The notes: generated from the letters alone by a model not told the origin. A DNA stretch of 33,913 nt from Melioribacteraceae bacterium (GCA_023230485.1 JALNXG010000043.1:1-33913), one strand, 5' to 3'; positions 7,695-17,140 are shown, counted from the first letter of the stretch. Program-made: numbers and translations.

Positions 7695-9608
7695 ATGAAA
7701 CATTTGTTTTTTATTTTTCTTTTATTTTCTTCTATTTTATTTGCACAAGATGCCGAGCTCAAAACTAAATTAGATGAAATAGTAATAACAGCAAACCGCA
7801 CCAATACCCCATATTATGCTGTTGGTAGTTCACTTACGGTGATAAAACCGGGAGATTACATTTCCAAAAGCGATAATGTAGTTGATCTTCTTAGAGAAGT
7901 TCCAGGTCTTTCAATTATTGAACAAGGTGGCAAAGGCAAACTAGCATCTATTTTTGTAAGGGGCAGTAATTCCAATCACGTTCTTGTTTTCATAGACGGG
8001 GCAAAAATGAATGATCCTGCTGCCGTTAATAACGTTTTTGATTTTTCTTCTTTAAGTAGCTTTGACGTAGAAAGAATTGAGATTATTAGAGGGCCACAAA
8101 GTACACTCTATGGAGCCGATGCTATGGCTGGAGTAATCAATGTAATAACGAAACAAGGAAGCAAAGCAAACAAAACTAATTTTGGTGGTGAAGGTGGAAG
8201 TAATAATTACTTTAACGGAAATATTGCTACAAGCGGTTCTGCATATGGATTAAAATATTTTGCCGGTTTTACTAAAACACAAACCGATGGGATATCTTCA
8301 AGTAGTGAAAAATATGGGAATAAGGAAAAAGATAGCTTTATGAGAAATTCCTTCTCTGCGAATCTTTATTATGATTTCTTCGATAATTATTCAATCGGCG
8401 GCTCTTATAAAGTTTCTCAAACTGAAAGCGGATTAGACCAAGATGGAATGAATGGAGACGATCCTAATTTTACTTATGATAACCAAGAACAAGTGATTAC
8501 AGGCAAAATGAAAGGTGATTTCTTTGATTCTCGTTTAAGGTCTCATTTAGGTGTTTCTTTCGTTAGAAAAATTACTAATATCGTTGATTTGGTTGATCCA
8601 ATACACACGGCTACATCTTCAGACAATTTCGCAAATGCAGGAAGACTAAAGTTTGAACTCGTAAATAACTTTAAAATCAATGATGATCATTTATTAACAT
8701 TCGGATTGGAAACTGAAGAAGAAACTGCAAACACTCATTATATTTCTAATTCTATGTGGGGTCCTTATGAAAGTAGTTTCCCAAAACAAAAGAATAGAAC
8801 GACAGGTATTTATTTACAAGAACAAGCTACTTTATTTAGTTCTTTATATCTTTCTGCCGGTATAAGATATGACGATAATACTAAATTCGGAGACGTAACG
8901 ACATACCGTATTGCTCCTGCATTTTTTATAAATGAAACAAATACTAAAATAAAAGGTTCTTTTGGGACCGGATTTAAGTCTCCATCTTTATACTTTTTAT
9001 TTGATCCAATGTATGGCAATCCGCAATTAAAACCTGAAGAAAGCACAGGATGGGATTTAGGTTTTGAACAATATTTCTTAAGTGGAGAAGTGTCTTTTGG
9101 TGTAACATATTTTTCAATTAATTTTAAAAATATGTTCGGTTATGATGCTAATTTTAGAACTATAAATATCGCTGAAGCTGAATCTAAAGGGACTGAGGTA
9201 TTTGTAAACGCCAATGTTTTTGAGGGTTTGAAGTTAAATGCTAATTATACTTATACAATCACAAAAGATAATTATACATTAAGTGATGACTTCGGCCAGG
9301 AATTGTTAAGAAGACCAAAACATAGCGCATTCGCTTCTTTATCTTATATGATTATGTCCAAATTAGTTCTTAATTTATCCGCTTGTTTTGTTGGTAAGAG
9401 ATGGGATAAAGATTTTAATGCTTTCCCTGCAGCGAGAATTAAGTTATCTGATTATACTGTAATTAATTTCGGTACTTCTTATAAAATAATTGATCAGATT
9501 TCTATTAATGCAAGAATTGAAAATCTTTTTGATAAATATTACGAAGAAGTTCTTTTCTATGGTACTTATGGAAGGACTTTTTATGCAGGTGTGAATTTTA
9601 ATATATAA
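7695..9608 (+). CDS. btuB: TonB-dependent outer-membrane receptor, BtuB-like
   Basis: Outer-membrane importer, most likely for cobalamins or other corrinoids since a B12 riboswitch precedes it. With ATG 7695 it has 637 residues, close to BtuB. Residues 1-17 form a signal peptide (MKHLFFIFLLFSSILFAQ). A TonB box-like DEIVITANR follows at about 24-32. The plug domain has VVDLLREVPGLSI, VRGSNSNHVLVFIDG and IEIIRGPQSTLYG...AGVINVIT. The beta barrel then runs to the terminal strand ending YGRTFYAGVNFNI. A GTG at 7626 would extend the frame by 23 codons but lies in the expression platform and precedes the signal peptide, so it is rejected. The SD is AAGGAG. No BtuCDF transporter genes lie in the window, so inner-membrane uptake must be encoded elsewhere. 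Confidence 0.93.
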   Translation: MKHLFFIFLLFSSILFAQDAELKTKLDEIVITANRTNTPYYAVGSSLTVIKPGDYISKSDNVVDLLREVPGLSIIEQGGKGKLASIFVRGSNSNHVLVFIDGAKMNDPAAVNNVFDFSSLSSFDVERIEIIRGPQSTLYGADAMAGVINVITKQGSKANKTNFGGEGGSNNYFNGNIATSGSAYGLKYFAGFTKTQTDGISSSSEKYGNKEKDSFMRNSFSANLYYDFFDNYSIGGSYKVSQTESGLDQDGMNGDDPNFTYDNQEQVITGKMKGDFFDSRLRSHLGVSFVRKITNIVDLVDPIHTATSSDNFANAGRLKFELVNNFKINDDHLLTFGLETEEETANTHYISNSMWGPYESSFPKQKNRTTGIYLQEQATLFSSLYLSAGIRYDDNTKFGDVTTYRIAPAFFINETNTKIKGSFGTGFKSPSLYFLFDPMYGNPQLKPEESTGWDLGFEQYFLSGEVSFGVTYFSINFKNMFGYDANFRTINIAEAESKGTEVFVNANVFEGLKLNANYTYTITKDNYTLSDDFGQELLRRPKHSAFASLSYMIMSKLVLNLSACFVGKRWDKDFNAFPAARIKLSDYTVINFGTSYKIIDQISINARIENLFDKYYEEVLFYGTYGRTFYAGVNFNI

Positions 9609-9616
9609 AAATATTT

Positions 9617-9653
9617 CTCGGACTTTCTAAAGGGAAGTCCGAGTATTTTTATT
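9617..9653. terminator. bidirectional Rho-independent terminator
   Basis: A perfect 9-bp stem, CTCGGACTT (9617-9625) with AAGTCCGAG (9635-9643), is followed on the plus strand by TATTTTTATTT and on the minus strand by AAATATTTTTAT. It ends both btuB (plus) and the lytic transglycosylase gene (minus, stop at 9649). Confidence 0.9.
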
Positions 9654-11028
9654 TAGCTTGTTTATAATGCTGAAATCGTTCCAGTACTTCTCTTACAAAA
9701 TTTACTGTTTCATTTCCTCTTGCATAACCATATTGAACAACTTCATCTTCATAATATTTCTTTTTCGATTTATTAAGTAGATATTCCGAAACGCTTGCTT
9801 CCCAAATATTTGGATCAGAATCATACTTAAACGCAAGGTTACGTGCATCTAAAATATGTCCAACACCAATATTATATGAGGCAAGAACAAACTTCATTCT
9901 CTCACTTTCGTCATACACTAATTTTTTCCAATAATTATTTAACCAAATTAAATAACTAATCCCCGCATTAATATTTTGCTCCGGGTCTTCAAAATCAGTT
10001 ACACCAAAGGCTGCACCTGTATTTGGCATTAATTGCATTAATCCAACAGCGCCAACCCATGAACGACTCTTAGGTTCAAATTGCGATTCTTGATAAATTA
10101 ATGAAGCAACTAATTTCCAATCCCACCCTAATTTCTGTGAATATTTTTTTATCAATTCATCGAATGGAGAGATATCCCCTTTCTTTGACATAAAGAATTT
10201 TGAACCGGTTAGAATTTTAGAACTTCCCCAGTTTTCAAAATATTTTAATTTTAAATTCCGGAATAAATTTGATTCGGTGGAAGATTCAATCCAATTATTA
10301 ATTGAGTTTAATAATTGGGGAGAATTCTGCCTAACTGCCCAAGAAATTTTTTGCGGAAAAGATATTTCAGTCGAAATAGAAATATTTTTATACTGCTTTA
10401 TAGCTAAGCGAGCAATATTATCATCAGCAATTGTATAATTAATTTTTTTTTCGGCAACCATCTGAATTAAGTCTTCTGTCGAGAGATCAGGATCAGCTTC
10501 AATAATCATTATCTCACCACTTATCTCTTCCTCCAAATTTCTTAATCTGGATAAATAAGGAGAATCGTTTCGGACATAAACGGTTTTTCCTTCAAGCTCA
10601 TTTACATTATCTATAAAAACATCATTAGTATCATTAGAAATTCTTTGAACGATAAGCTGCTTTACCATCGAATAAGGTTTAGTAAATTGCACCTTCTCAC
10701 TTAGCTCATTAGTAACGGTAAGATTAAATGCGATTATATCACCTCCCCCGCTATTTAACATTGAGATCATTTTTTCAAAATTATTCTCCGCCTTCATTTC
10801 AAGTTCTAAACCGATGGAATTTGCATAATTAGAAAGAAGCTCATATTCAAAACCTTCCGGCTCTCCCTTATAAATAAAGTAACTATAAGGATTATAGCCG
10901 GTAAGTACTATAAGCTTGCCGCGCTTAATTATTTTCCCAAGATCAAGATCAGCTAATTTATCTTCCGGTTGCACAGAGCAAGAAAATAAGATTGCGATTA
11001 ATGATAGAATTAAGATTATATTTTTCAC
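9649..11028 (-). CDS. mltF: MltF-like lytic transglycosylase lipoprotein
   Basis: Murein-cleaving enzyme anchored in the envelope. The 459 residues start with a lipoprotein signal (lipobox LFSC, Cys17). Residues about 38-265 are a family 3 solute-binding (SBP_bac_3) domain: GKLIVLTGYNPYSYF, GFEYELL, and NDSPY. Residues about 285-450 are the SLT domain, with the catalytic glutamate E314 in IYQESQF, then GAVGLMQLMP and LASYNIGVGHI. This is the MltF arrangement, in which the binding domain regulates the transglycosylase. The start is a GTG with no clear SD. It lies 24 nt downstream of the epimerase gene and shares its strand, so the two are probably cotranscribed, ending at the shared terminator. 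Confidence 0.93.
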   Translation of the reverse strand: MKNIILILSLIAILFSCSVQPEDKLADLDLGKIIKRGKLIVLTGYNPYSYFIYKGEPEGFEYELLSNYANSIGLELEMKAENNFEKMISMLNSGGGDIIAFNLTVTNELSEKVQFTKPYSMVKQLIVQRISNDTNDVFIDNVNELEGKTVYVRNDSPYLSRLRNLEEEISGEIMIIEADPDLSTEDLIQMVAEKKINYTIADDNIARLAIKQYKNISISTEISFPQKISWAVRQNSPQLLNSINNWIESSTESNLFRNLKLKYFENWGSSKILTGSKFFMSKKGDISPFDELIKKYSQKLGWDWKLVASLIYQESQFEPKSRSWVGAVGLMQLMPNTGAAFGVTDFEDPEQNINAGISYLIWLNNYWKKLVYDESERMKFVLASYNIGVGHILDARNLAFKYDSDPNIWEASVSEYLLNKSKKKYYEDEVVQYGYARGNETVNFVREVLERFQHYKQAK

Positions 11029-11052
11029 AAAAAATTTGATAGCTTAATTACC

Positions 11053-11988
11053 TTACGCTTTATATAAATCAATAAAATAACTAATTGTATTTTTTAGTCC
11101 TGTAATCAAATCATAATCAGCTTTAAAACCAATCTGCTGTGAAGTTTCATTGATTGAAGCGAGACTATGCTTAATATCTCCCGGACGTTCTTCTTGATAT
11201 TCTACTTTGCTCGAACTTCCCGTTTCATTTAAAATTAATTCTATTAATTGATTAATCGAAATTTTGTTTCCCGAAGCGACATTGAATACTCCATTTTTAT
11301 CAGAGAGTGCAGCTGTTACATTTGCCTTAACTACATCTTTAACATAAATAAAATCACGAGTTTGCTCACCATCTCCATAGACAATTATTGGTTCATTCTT
11401 AACTGCTTTACTAACGAATATTGGTATAGCTGCTGCATATTGACTTTTAGGATCTTGACGTGGACCAAAAACATTGAAATAACGAAGCGATACTGCACCA
11501 AGTCCATACATTTCATTATACATTGCAAGATAATATTCGCCATCAAGTTTTGTAATTCCATAGGGAGATTTTGGAGCCGGATAAAGATCAGTAGTTTTTG
11601 GTGTTATCGGATTATCACCATAAATTGCCGCTGAACTGCTTAAGACAATTTTCTTTACATTAGTTTCTTTTGCTGATTCTAAAACATTCAATAAACCGGT
11701 TACATTAATATCCACACACTCATAAGGATTAAGTACTGATTCGGGAACTGAAATCAAGGCGGCGAGATGATGGATATAATCACAATCTTTTAATATGTTT
11801 CTTACGACTTCTTTCTCGGTAATAGAATTCTGATGGAAATGAGCATCTTTATTAATTTCAATATTCTTTAGGTGTCCTGAACGAAGATTATCAATTATAT
11901 GAACATCAGCACCTTTAGAAATCCAATGCTCTGCAATATGACTTCCAATAAATCCTGCTCCACCGGTTATGACTACTTTTGTACGCAC
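11053..11988 (-). CDS. NAD-dependent UDP-sugar 4-epimerase (extended SDR family)
   Basis: Probably inverts C4 of a UDP-hexose (UDP-glucose/galactose or the N-acetyl forms) for surface polysaccharide synthesis. The protein has the NAD-binding TGGAGFIGSH motif near its N-terminus, the catalytic serine region SSSAAIYG and the active-site YxxxK (SPYGITK), plus RYFNVFGPRQDP and the substrate-side RDFIYVKDVV. ATG at 12000 has no SD. From it the sequence reads ATGAGGGAAAAAGTG, so a GAGGG lies five bases before GTG 11988, which is preferred here (311 residues); the ATG would give 315. The Rossmann motif then starts about eight residues in, as is usual. The exact sugar specificity (GalE-, Gne- or WbpP-like) cannot be settled by eye. 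Confidence 0.9.
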   Translation of the reverse strand: MRTKVVITGGAGFIGSHIAEHWISKGADVHIIDNLRSGHLKNIEINKDAHFHQNSITEKEVVRNILKDCDYIHHLAALISVPESVLNPYECVDINVTGLLNVLESAKETNVKKIVLSSSAAIYGDNPITPKTTDLYPAPKSPYGITKLDGEYYLAMYNEMYGLGAVSLRYFNVFGPRQDPKSQYAAAIPIFVSKAVKNEPIIVYGDGEQTRDFIYVKDVVKANVTAALSDKNGVFNVASGNKISINQLIELILNETGSSSKVEYQEERPGDIKHSLASINETSQQIGFKADYDLITGLKNTISYFIDLYKA

Positions 11989-12099
11989 TTTTTCCCTCAT
12001 TTAAAAAAATAACTTTATCAAAGTAATTGAATTTTATTTAAAAAATAATCTATTTTTTTATTAATTTACATGAATTAGGTTACAAACAAATAGAGCAAA

Positions 12100-12846
12100 A
12101 TGAGCGAACAATCATTAGAACAATTCTCGAAAGAGCAATTAATAGCAAATCTTCGTAAGATAGGTAAAAGCTTAATTGAAGAAAAAGCAAAAACAAAAGC
12201 TTTGGAAGAAGAATTAACTCGTTTAAAATTAAAACCGGATAATTTAAAATCTCCAATAGTCGATAAATTTAGTCATATTATTTATTCAAGAAAAGAAGAA
12301 GATGAATCGCTGATAAATATAAAGTTATTAATTCATCAAGCATTCCAAGGTGCTAAATCTTTAATCTCAGATAGGCAAGTTAAATTTGAAATAAAATCAA
12401 CTAAGAGTAAATGCGAAACATCAGGAATTAAAGAATATCTTACTGATTGCTTTATTTTGCTAATTGAAAATGTAACAAAAATTACGAATAAGAATAGTAT
12501 TGTAGAATTACAAATAGATGAAGATTTGCGCGACATTATAATAACAATTGATTTTGAAAGTAGTTATCAATTTTTGCCCGATTTTTCTAAAATGTTAGAA
12601 AAAGAATTTGAGGAATTTAGCGCAGAATCTTTTGGCATTGAAAAAGAGATGTCTTTCTTTGTAATAAATAGAATTATAGGTAAGCATAATGGTCAAATGC
12701 AATTTGAAACAATTGGGAGTCGCAATTCAATTAGAATTACCTTTCCGAAACCAAATAAAAAAAAGCCGCTCCAAGATGAAGCGGCTGAATTTATAAAAAA
12801 ACCATTACAAGGATTGATTGGTAATCCAATACAGAAAAAATATTAA
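12100..12846 (+). CDS. degenerate histidine-kinase-like ATPase domain protein
   Basis: Function not known. The 248 residues begin with a charged, probably coiled-coil helix (about 8-50). A region resembling a GHKL/HATPase_c fold follows: an N-box-like LTDCFILLIENVTKI (about 113-127), a beta pair INSIV..DIIITIDF, and a C-terminal stretch like the last part of kinase domains (FFVINRIIGKHNGQMQFET...IRITFP). There is no phospho-accepting H-box, and the DxGxG and GxGxG loops are not recognisable, so ATP binding is doubtful. It has no membrane segment. The last 27 codons form a basic low-complexity tail with two KKPLQ copies and double as the terminator of the opposing operon. It could be a kinase-derived scaffold or anti-sigma-like switch; that is inference. 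Confidence 0.72.
   Translation: MSEQSLEQFSKEQLIANLRKIGKSLIEEKAKTKALEEELTRLKLKPDNLKSPIVDKFSHIIYSRKEEDESLINIKLLIHQAFQGAKSLISDRQVKFEIKSTKSKCETSGIKEYLTDCFILLIENVTKITNKNSIVELQIDEDLRDIIITIDFESSYQFLPDFSKMLEKEFEEFSAESFGIEKEMSFFVINRIIGKHNGQMQFETIGSRNSIRITFPKPNKKKPLQDEAAEFIKKPLQGLIGNPIQKKY
12751..12786 (-). terminator. terminator of the ABC operon, embedded in the convergent gene
   Basis: Minus strand: AGCCGCT, a 9-nt loop, AGCGGCT (7 perfect pairs, 12764-12770 with 12780-12786), then TTTTTTTATTT. It lies 62 nt past the stop of the ABC permease gene and entirely within the last codons of the plus-strand gene ending at 12846. Confidence 0.88.
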
Positions 12847-12848
12847 TT

Positions 12849-14018
12849 CTAAATTGATCTAAGTGCTTTAATTATGTTCATTCTTGCCGCTCTTACTGCA
12901 GGCAAAAATCCTCCTAATATTCCCATTAATGCTGCAAAAATTAGTGATAAAAATATGATTGAAGGTGAGATAGCAAATTTAAAGCTTATCTCTGCAAATG
13001 AAGAATAATTAAGCGTACTAATTGAGAAAAATTGTAAAGCAGATGCCAATACAATTCCAATCCCTGCACCTATTAATGAGACTAATAAAGATTCCATTAA
13101 AAATGCTGCTAAAATATTTCTTCTTTTAAAGCCAAGCGAACGAAGAGTACCGATTTCAACAGTTCTATTTGCTACTGCTGAATACATCGTGATCATTGCT
13201 CCGATAGTAGCCCCGATGCTGAAAATCACTGTAACCACAATCCCAAGAATACGGATGAACATAGCCATAGTTTCAGATTGTTCGGCGAAATAAACCTTTT
13301 CAATTTTTGGTTCAAATTCTTTGAGTCTTCTATCTCTTAGGAATTCTTTTTTGAATAGTGGAAATTCATCAGCTGAATTTAATTTAAGTGTCATAGTGCT
13401 AACAGTATTGCCTCTATTAAAAGCATCTAATACTTGTTTAGAATCGCCCCAGAACTCACTTTCAAATCCTCCGCCTGATGCTTCAAAAACACCAACAATC
13501 TTCCAATAACCACCTGCGAACTTAATTTGCTCACCGATTTTAGAATTTTGAAATGAGCCGACTAAAGATTTTCCAACAATCAATTCACGAGCACCGAAAT
13601 TGAAAAATCTTCCTTCAATAAGTTTCACATTAGGACGTAATATTATTGATTCAGGTGATACGCCTCTAACAATTATATTACTTAAACCACCGCCGACTTT
13701 ATCAAGATTTATAATCACTACCGGCTCATAGGAAATAATAGGAATGTTGCCTGATGTTTTTGCAATATATGGTAGAGAGGAAACAATATTTTGGACGTCG
13801 GGTGGAAGAATGCTTGAAATTTCACCCGTTGATGATTTCCTCAAAATAATTACATTTTCATCAGATCCAGTTTGTACTAATGTTTTTTCGATTCCATAAG
13901 CCATCATCAAAACAGCAGCAAAAACAAATACAACCATTGCTATACCAACGATGGTAATTCCGGTTGTAAGTTTTCTTTCTTTGAAATTTCTCAAACTATA
14001 TTTAATTGGTATTTTCAT
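12849..14018 (-). CDS. ABC transporter permease, FtsX/MacB type (second)
   Basis: Inner-membrane permease of a type VII (MacB/LolCE-like) ABC system. The 389 residues show one N-terminal helix (about 18-42, TTGITIVGIAMVVFVFAAVLM), a long periplasmic MacB_PCD domain (about 45-250), and three C-terminal helices (about 255-285, 305-335, 350-372) ending with the characteristic PAVRAARMNIIKALR. GGAG precedes the ATG, 8 nt after the stop of the other permease gene. The two permeases are related in layout but differ in sequence, so the transporter is probably a heterodimer. It is the last gene of the operon, which ends in a terminator within the convergent gene. Confidence 0.92.
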   Translation of the reverse strand: MKIPIKYSLRNFKERKLTTGITIVGIAMVVFVFAAVLMMAYGIEKTLVQTGSDENVIILRKSSTGEISSILPPDVQNIVSSLPYIAKTSGNIPIISYEPVVIINLDKVGGGLSNIIVRGVSPESIILRPNVKLIEGRFFNFGARELIVGKSLVGSFQNSKIGEQIKFAGGYWKIVGVFEASGGGFESEFWGDSKQVLDAFNRGNTVSTMTLKLNSADEFPLFKKEFLRDRRLKEFEPKIEKVYFAEQSETMAMFIRILGIVVTVIFSIGATIGAMITMYSAVANRTVEIGTLRSLGFKRRNILAAFLMESLLVSLIGAGIGIVLASALQFFSISTLNYSSFAEISFKFAISPSIIFLSLIFAALMGILGGFLPAVRAARMNIIKALRSI

Positions 14019-14026
14019 ATTTTCTC

Positions 14027-15187
14027 CTATCCTACAAACCTGAAACCATCAACAATTTTTGTATTAAGTGCTTTTATTAATGGGAATATAGATGATATAA
14101 TTCCAATTGATAAAGCAGCAGTAACAGCAAGAATAATTGTTATTGGTTCAATGTAAAAAACTGGAAACATCCCTTTAGGAATAGCTTGACCGAAGCCATC
14201 AACGACAGGGAAACTAAGCAGTAAGCCCAGACCACCACCGAGAATGGAAATTACCATCGATTCACCCATAATCAATCCGACTAAATGCTTAGCAGAAAAG
14301 CCGAGAGTTTTCATTACTGCGTATTCACGAGTTCTTTCTCTAGCAGCCATTATCATAGTATTAGCAAGAACAAGTAAAATTATTCCGATAATTATAAATG
14401 AAAGGTAATTAAGAGCTGTAATAATTGCACTTACGGCAGATAGGAAGCCCTGCTGAAAAGCTCTTTCGGTTTCTGTCTTTGTTTCAGCAGAAGAGTTCTT
14501 AAATAGCTTATCTACTTTTTCAGAAATATCTGCCGATCGGCTTGGGTCTTTAATCTTGATTACAAACCAACCGATCTCATTTGCTCTCATTGGAGCTTCT
14601 TTTTCTAATCTTTCATTTAAGTAATCATATTGGAAATACATTTGAGTACCATCGATAGTCTTATCTTTTGGTTTATAAATTCCTCTTACTATAAAATCCC
14701 ATCTTCCGGGATAGATATCGCCATCAATTGTCATTATGTCGCCAATTTTTAGATTATACTGTTTTGCGATTTCATTCCCGATTACACAAGAATTTCTTTC
14801 TTTCTTAAAATTATTCAGTTCTTCTTTAGATAAAACAAATTCGGGATATACCAGAAAATAAGTTTCCGGATCGATTGCCATACGAGCAAAGAATTGATCT
14901 TTATCGATATAAATACCTTGGAACCAATTTGCGGTTGTAACAATATCTACGCCTTCAATCTGCTGAATTTTATCTTTATACGAATATGGGAGTGGAAATA
15001 TAAAAGAAACAGCATGACGAGTAATCAAACGATCCGCAGCAGAAGCATCCACTCCGGAATTATAAACCGTAACAACCGTGCGCAAAAGTGAAAATGCAAT
15101 AACAGCAATTGCAATTCCAACAATTGTAAGAGTCGTTCTCAGTTTATGCCTGAATGCATTTTTAAACATTAATTTAAGTATTTTCAT
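14027..15187 (-). CDS. ABC transporter permease, FtsX/MacB type (first)
   Basis: Partner permease of 386 residues with the same layout: N-terminal helix (about 17-37, TTLTIVGIAIAVIAFSLL), periplasmic MacB_PCD domain (about 40-245), and three C-terminal helices (about 255-280, 303-328, 345-368). The cytoplasmic coupling segment RERTREYAVMKTLGFS is typical of FtsX-type permeases. GGAG precedes its ATG. It lies 8 nt after the ATPase gene and 8 nt before the second permease gene. Substrate is unknown: MacB-type systems with an adaptor export peptides, lipids, macrolides or siderophores, whereas Lol systems extract lipoproteins. Confidence 0.92.
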   Translation of the reverse strand: MKILKLMFKNAFRHKLRTTLTIVGIAIAVIAFSLLRTVVTVYNSGVDASAADRLITRHAVSFIFPLPYSYKDKIQQIEGVDIVTTANWFQGIYIDKDQFFARMAIDPETYFLVYPEFVLSKEELNNFKKERNSCVIGNEIAKQYNLKIGDIMTIDGDIYPGRWDFIVRGIYKPKDKTIDGTQMYFQYDYLNERLEKEAPMRANEIGWFVIKIKDPSRSADISEKVDKLFKNSSAETKTETERAFQQGFLSAVSAIITALNYLSFIIIGIILLVLANTMIMAARERTREYAVMKTLGFSAKHLVGLIMGESMVISILGGGLGLLLSFPVVDGFGQAIPKGMFPVFYIEPITIILAVTAALSIGIISSIFPLIKALNTKIVDGFRFVG

Positions 15188-15195
15188 AAGTTCTC

Positions 15196-15867
15196 CTATA
15201 CCAAATCACCTTTATCAAGATGACGCTGCATGTGAGCTTTAGAAGCAGCATTAGGATCGTGAGTTACCATTATAATTGTCTTTTTATATTCGCTATTTAA
15301 TCTTTCTAAAAGAAGAAGAATATCATCAGCAGATTTTTTATCAAGATCTCCGGTCGGCTCATCGGCTACAATTATTATTGGGTCTGTTACTATTGCCCTT
15401 GCGATCGCAACTCTTTGTTCTTGACCACCTGATAATTGTTTAGGATAATGATCCATTCTATCTTCTAATCCAACTAATGTTAATGCAGCTACCACGTGTT
15501 CTTTCCTTTCTTTTTTTGAGAGATTGGTAAGTAGAAGCGGAAGCTCAACGTTTTCAAATGCCGTCAAAACAGGAATTAAATTATAGAACTGGAATACAAA
15601 ACCAACATTATGCGAACGCCATTTTGCTAATTCCGACTCGGATAATGCAGCAATATTAATGTCGGCTACTGTTATGCTTCCTTTATCAGGTTTATCAATT
15701 CCGGCTATTAAGTTTAATAGAGTAGTTTTACCGGAGCCCGATGGTCCCATCAAAGCTATAAACTCTCCTTCTTCGACATCAAGAGAAATATTATTAAGTA
15801 CTGGTACTACAAAGTTATCTCTTTGGTACGACTTATTAATATCTTTTACTTTTATTATTGCTGCCAT
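15196..15867 (-). CDS. ABC transporter ATP-binding protein, MacB/LolD type
   Basis: Cytoplasmic ATPase driving the two FtsX-type permeases. The 223 residues contain Walker A GPSGSGKTT (41-49), Q-loop VFQFYNLIP (about 91-99), signature LSGGQEQR (145-152), Walker B IIIVADEPTGDLD (164-176) and the H-loop THD. VFQFYNLIPVLTAFENVELPLLL is the usual run of the LolD/MacB/FtsE group. All catalytic residues are present, so it should be active. The start is supported by CGGAG ahead of the ATG. It lies 20 nt after the adaptor gene. Confidence 0.95.
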   Translation of the reverse strand: MAAIIKVKDINKSYQRDNFVVPVLNNISLDVEEGEFIALMGPSGSGKTTLLNLIAGIDKPDKGSITVADINIAALSESELAKWRSHNVGFVFQFYNLIPVLTAFENVELPLLLTNLSKKERKEHVVAALTLVGLEDRMDHYPKQLSGGQEQRVAIARAIVTDPIIIVADEPTGDLDKKSADDILLLLERLNSEYKKTIIMVTHDPNAASKAHMQRHLDKGDLV

Positions 15868-15887
15868 TTTGACTCCGATCTACATAT

Positions 15888-17066
15888 TTATTGAATTTTT
15901 ACTTTTGTGCCATCTTTTATTTTATCAGATGGATTATTAATTAATTTATCTGATTCAGTTACACCGGAAAGTACTTCGATATAATCGTCAGATTCCCTGC
16001 CGGATTGGAATTGAGTTAGCTCCGCAGTTCCATTAACAATTACATAGACGAAATATTTTTCATTCTTCTTCACGACTGCCGAGATTGGGACGACAAGCAT
16101 TTCCGTTACTTCATTATCTTTTATTTCATCTCCGAGGAAAAGAACTTTAGCACTCATTTCAGGCAATACTTTTGTATCATATTCTTTGAATGCTACTTTA
16201 ACCATAACAGTCGCTTTACTTCTATCAGCCGTAGGAACTATCTTAGCAACTGAACCCGGATACTTTATCCTGGGATAAGCATCAAGAGTAATTTCGCAGC
16301 TTTGACCCGGTTTAATCCTGAAAATATTTGATTCCGAAACATCTGTTTCCAGTTGTAAGGAAGTCATATCGGCTATTGTAACTACTGCAGCTTTTGAAGA
16401 TGCACTTGCGGCAAAAGGAGCTACTATCTCGCCAACATCTGCATTCTTAGTAAGTACTGTTCCATTGAATGGAGCTCTGATTAAAGTATTCTCCATTGCT
16501 ACTTCTGATGCAGTTACAGATGCTTTAGCGAGTTGAATAGAAGCAAGAACACTTAGATAACGAGCTTCAGCGGCATCAACTTCAGATTGGGTAGACGAAT
16601 TTGTTTTAAGTAAACTTTTTACTCTTTCAAATTGATTAGTTGCATCTTTTAATCCGGCTTCTTGTAACATTTGATTGGCTTTGGCTTGATCAAGTTGCGC
16701 CTTAATATCACTATCTTCTAATCTTGCAATAATCTGATTTTTATAAACAGGGTCTCCCTCTTCTACGCCAAGAAATACTAGTCTTCCTGTACCTTTAGAA
16801 GCGACAGCAGCTTTTCTTTGGGCTACTACATATCCCGATGCAGTTAAAACAGCGGAAGTTTCCGATGATGAAATTATAGAAGCATTCGTTGTAGTTACTT
16901 CTATTTCTCCACTCACAAATGATTGGAAAGCTAGATAAGAAATAATCACAACAGCTATAATTACTGAAATGATAATTATTGGTCTTATATATTTTTTCCC
17001 ATTGCCACGTTTCTCTTGATTACGATTAATTTTTAAAGATGATAAATCAACTTTATTTTCTGACAT
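15888..17066 (-). CDS. efflux periplasmic adaptor (membrane fusion protein, HlyD/MacA type)
   Basis: Periplasmic adaptor that joins the ABC pump to an outer-membrane channel. The 392 residues have a basic cytoplasmic N-terminus, one membrane anchor (about 28-48), a biotinyl-lipoyl-like domain (VASKGTGRLVFLGVEEGDPV, and later MENTLIRAPFNGTVLTKNADVGEIV), a coiled-coil hairpin (about 130-185, QLDQAKANQMLQEAG...) and beta-barrel domains (LETDVSESNIFRIKPGQ; VPTADRSKATVMVKV). It is the first gene of the operon, with AGGGA before the ATG. No TolC-like gene is in the window. An ECF-type promoter motif lies about 75 nt upstream. Confidence 0.93.
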   Translation of the reverse strand: MSENKVDLSSLKINRNQEKRGNGKKYIRPIIIISVIIAVVIISYLAFQSFVSGEIEVTTTNASIISSSETSAVLTASGYVVAQRKAAVASKGTGRLVFLGVEEGDPVYKNQIIARLEDSDIKAQLDQAKANQMLQEAGLKDATNQFERVKSLLKTNSSTQSEVDAAEARYLSVLASIQLAKASVTASEVAMENTLIRAPFNGTVLTKNADVGEIVAPFAASASSKAAVVTIADMTSLQLETDVSESNIFRIKPGQSCEITLDAYPRIKYPGSVAKIVPTADRSKATVMVKVAFKEYDTKVLPEMSAKVLFLGDEIKDNEVTEMLVVPISAVVKKNEKYFVYVIVNGTAELTQFQSGRESDDYIEVLSGVTESDKLINNPSDKIKDGTKVKIQ

Positions 17067-17140
17067 ATAAGTCCCTAATATTTTTAAAACCCGAAGTAGT
17101 TAATTTGACAATATAATTTCTTAATTTCAATAAATATTTA

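Noticed and set aside
13321..13509. Plus-strand frames within the permease, sdhA, epimerase and kinase genes
   Set aside because: They are antisense shadows with no SD, no recognisable domain and strong coding evidence on the other strand.
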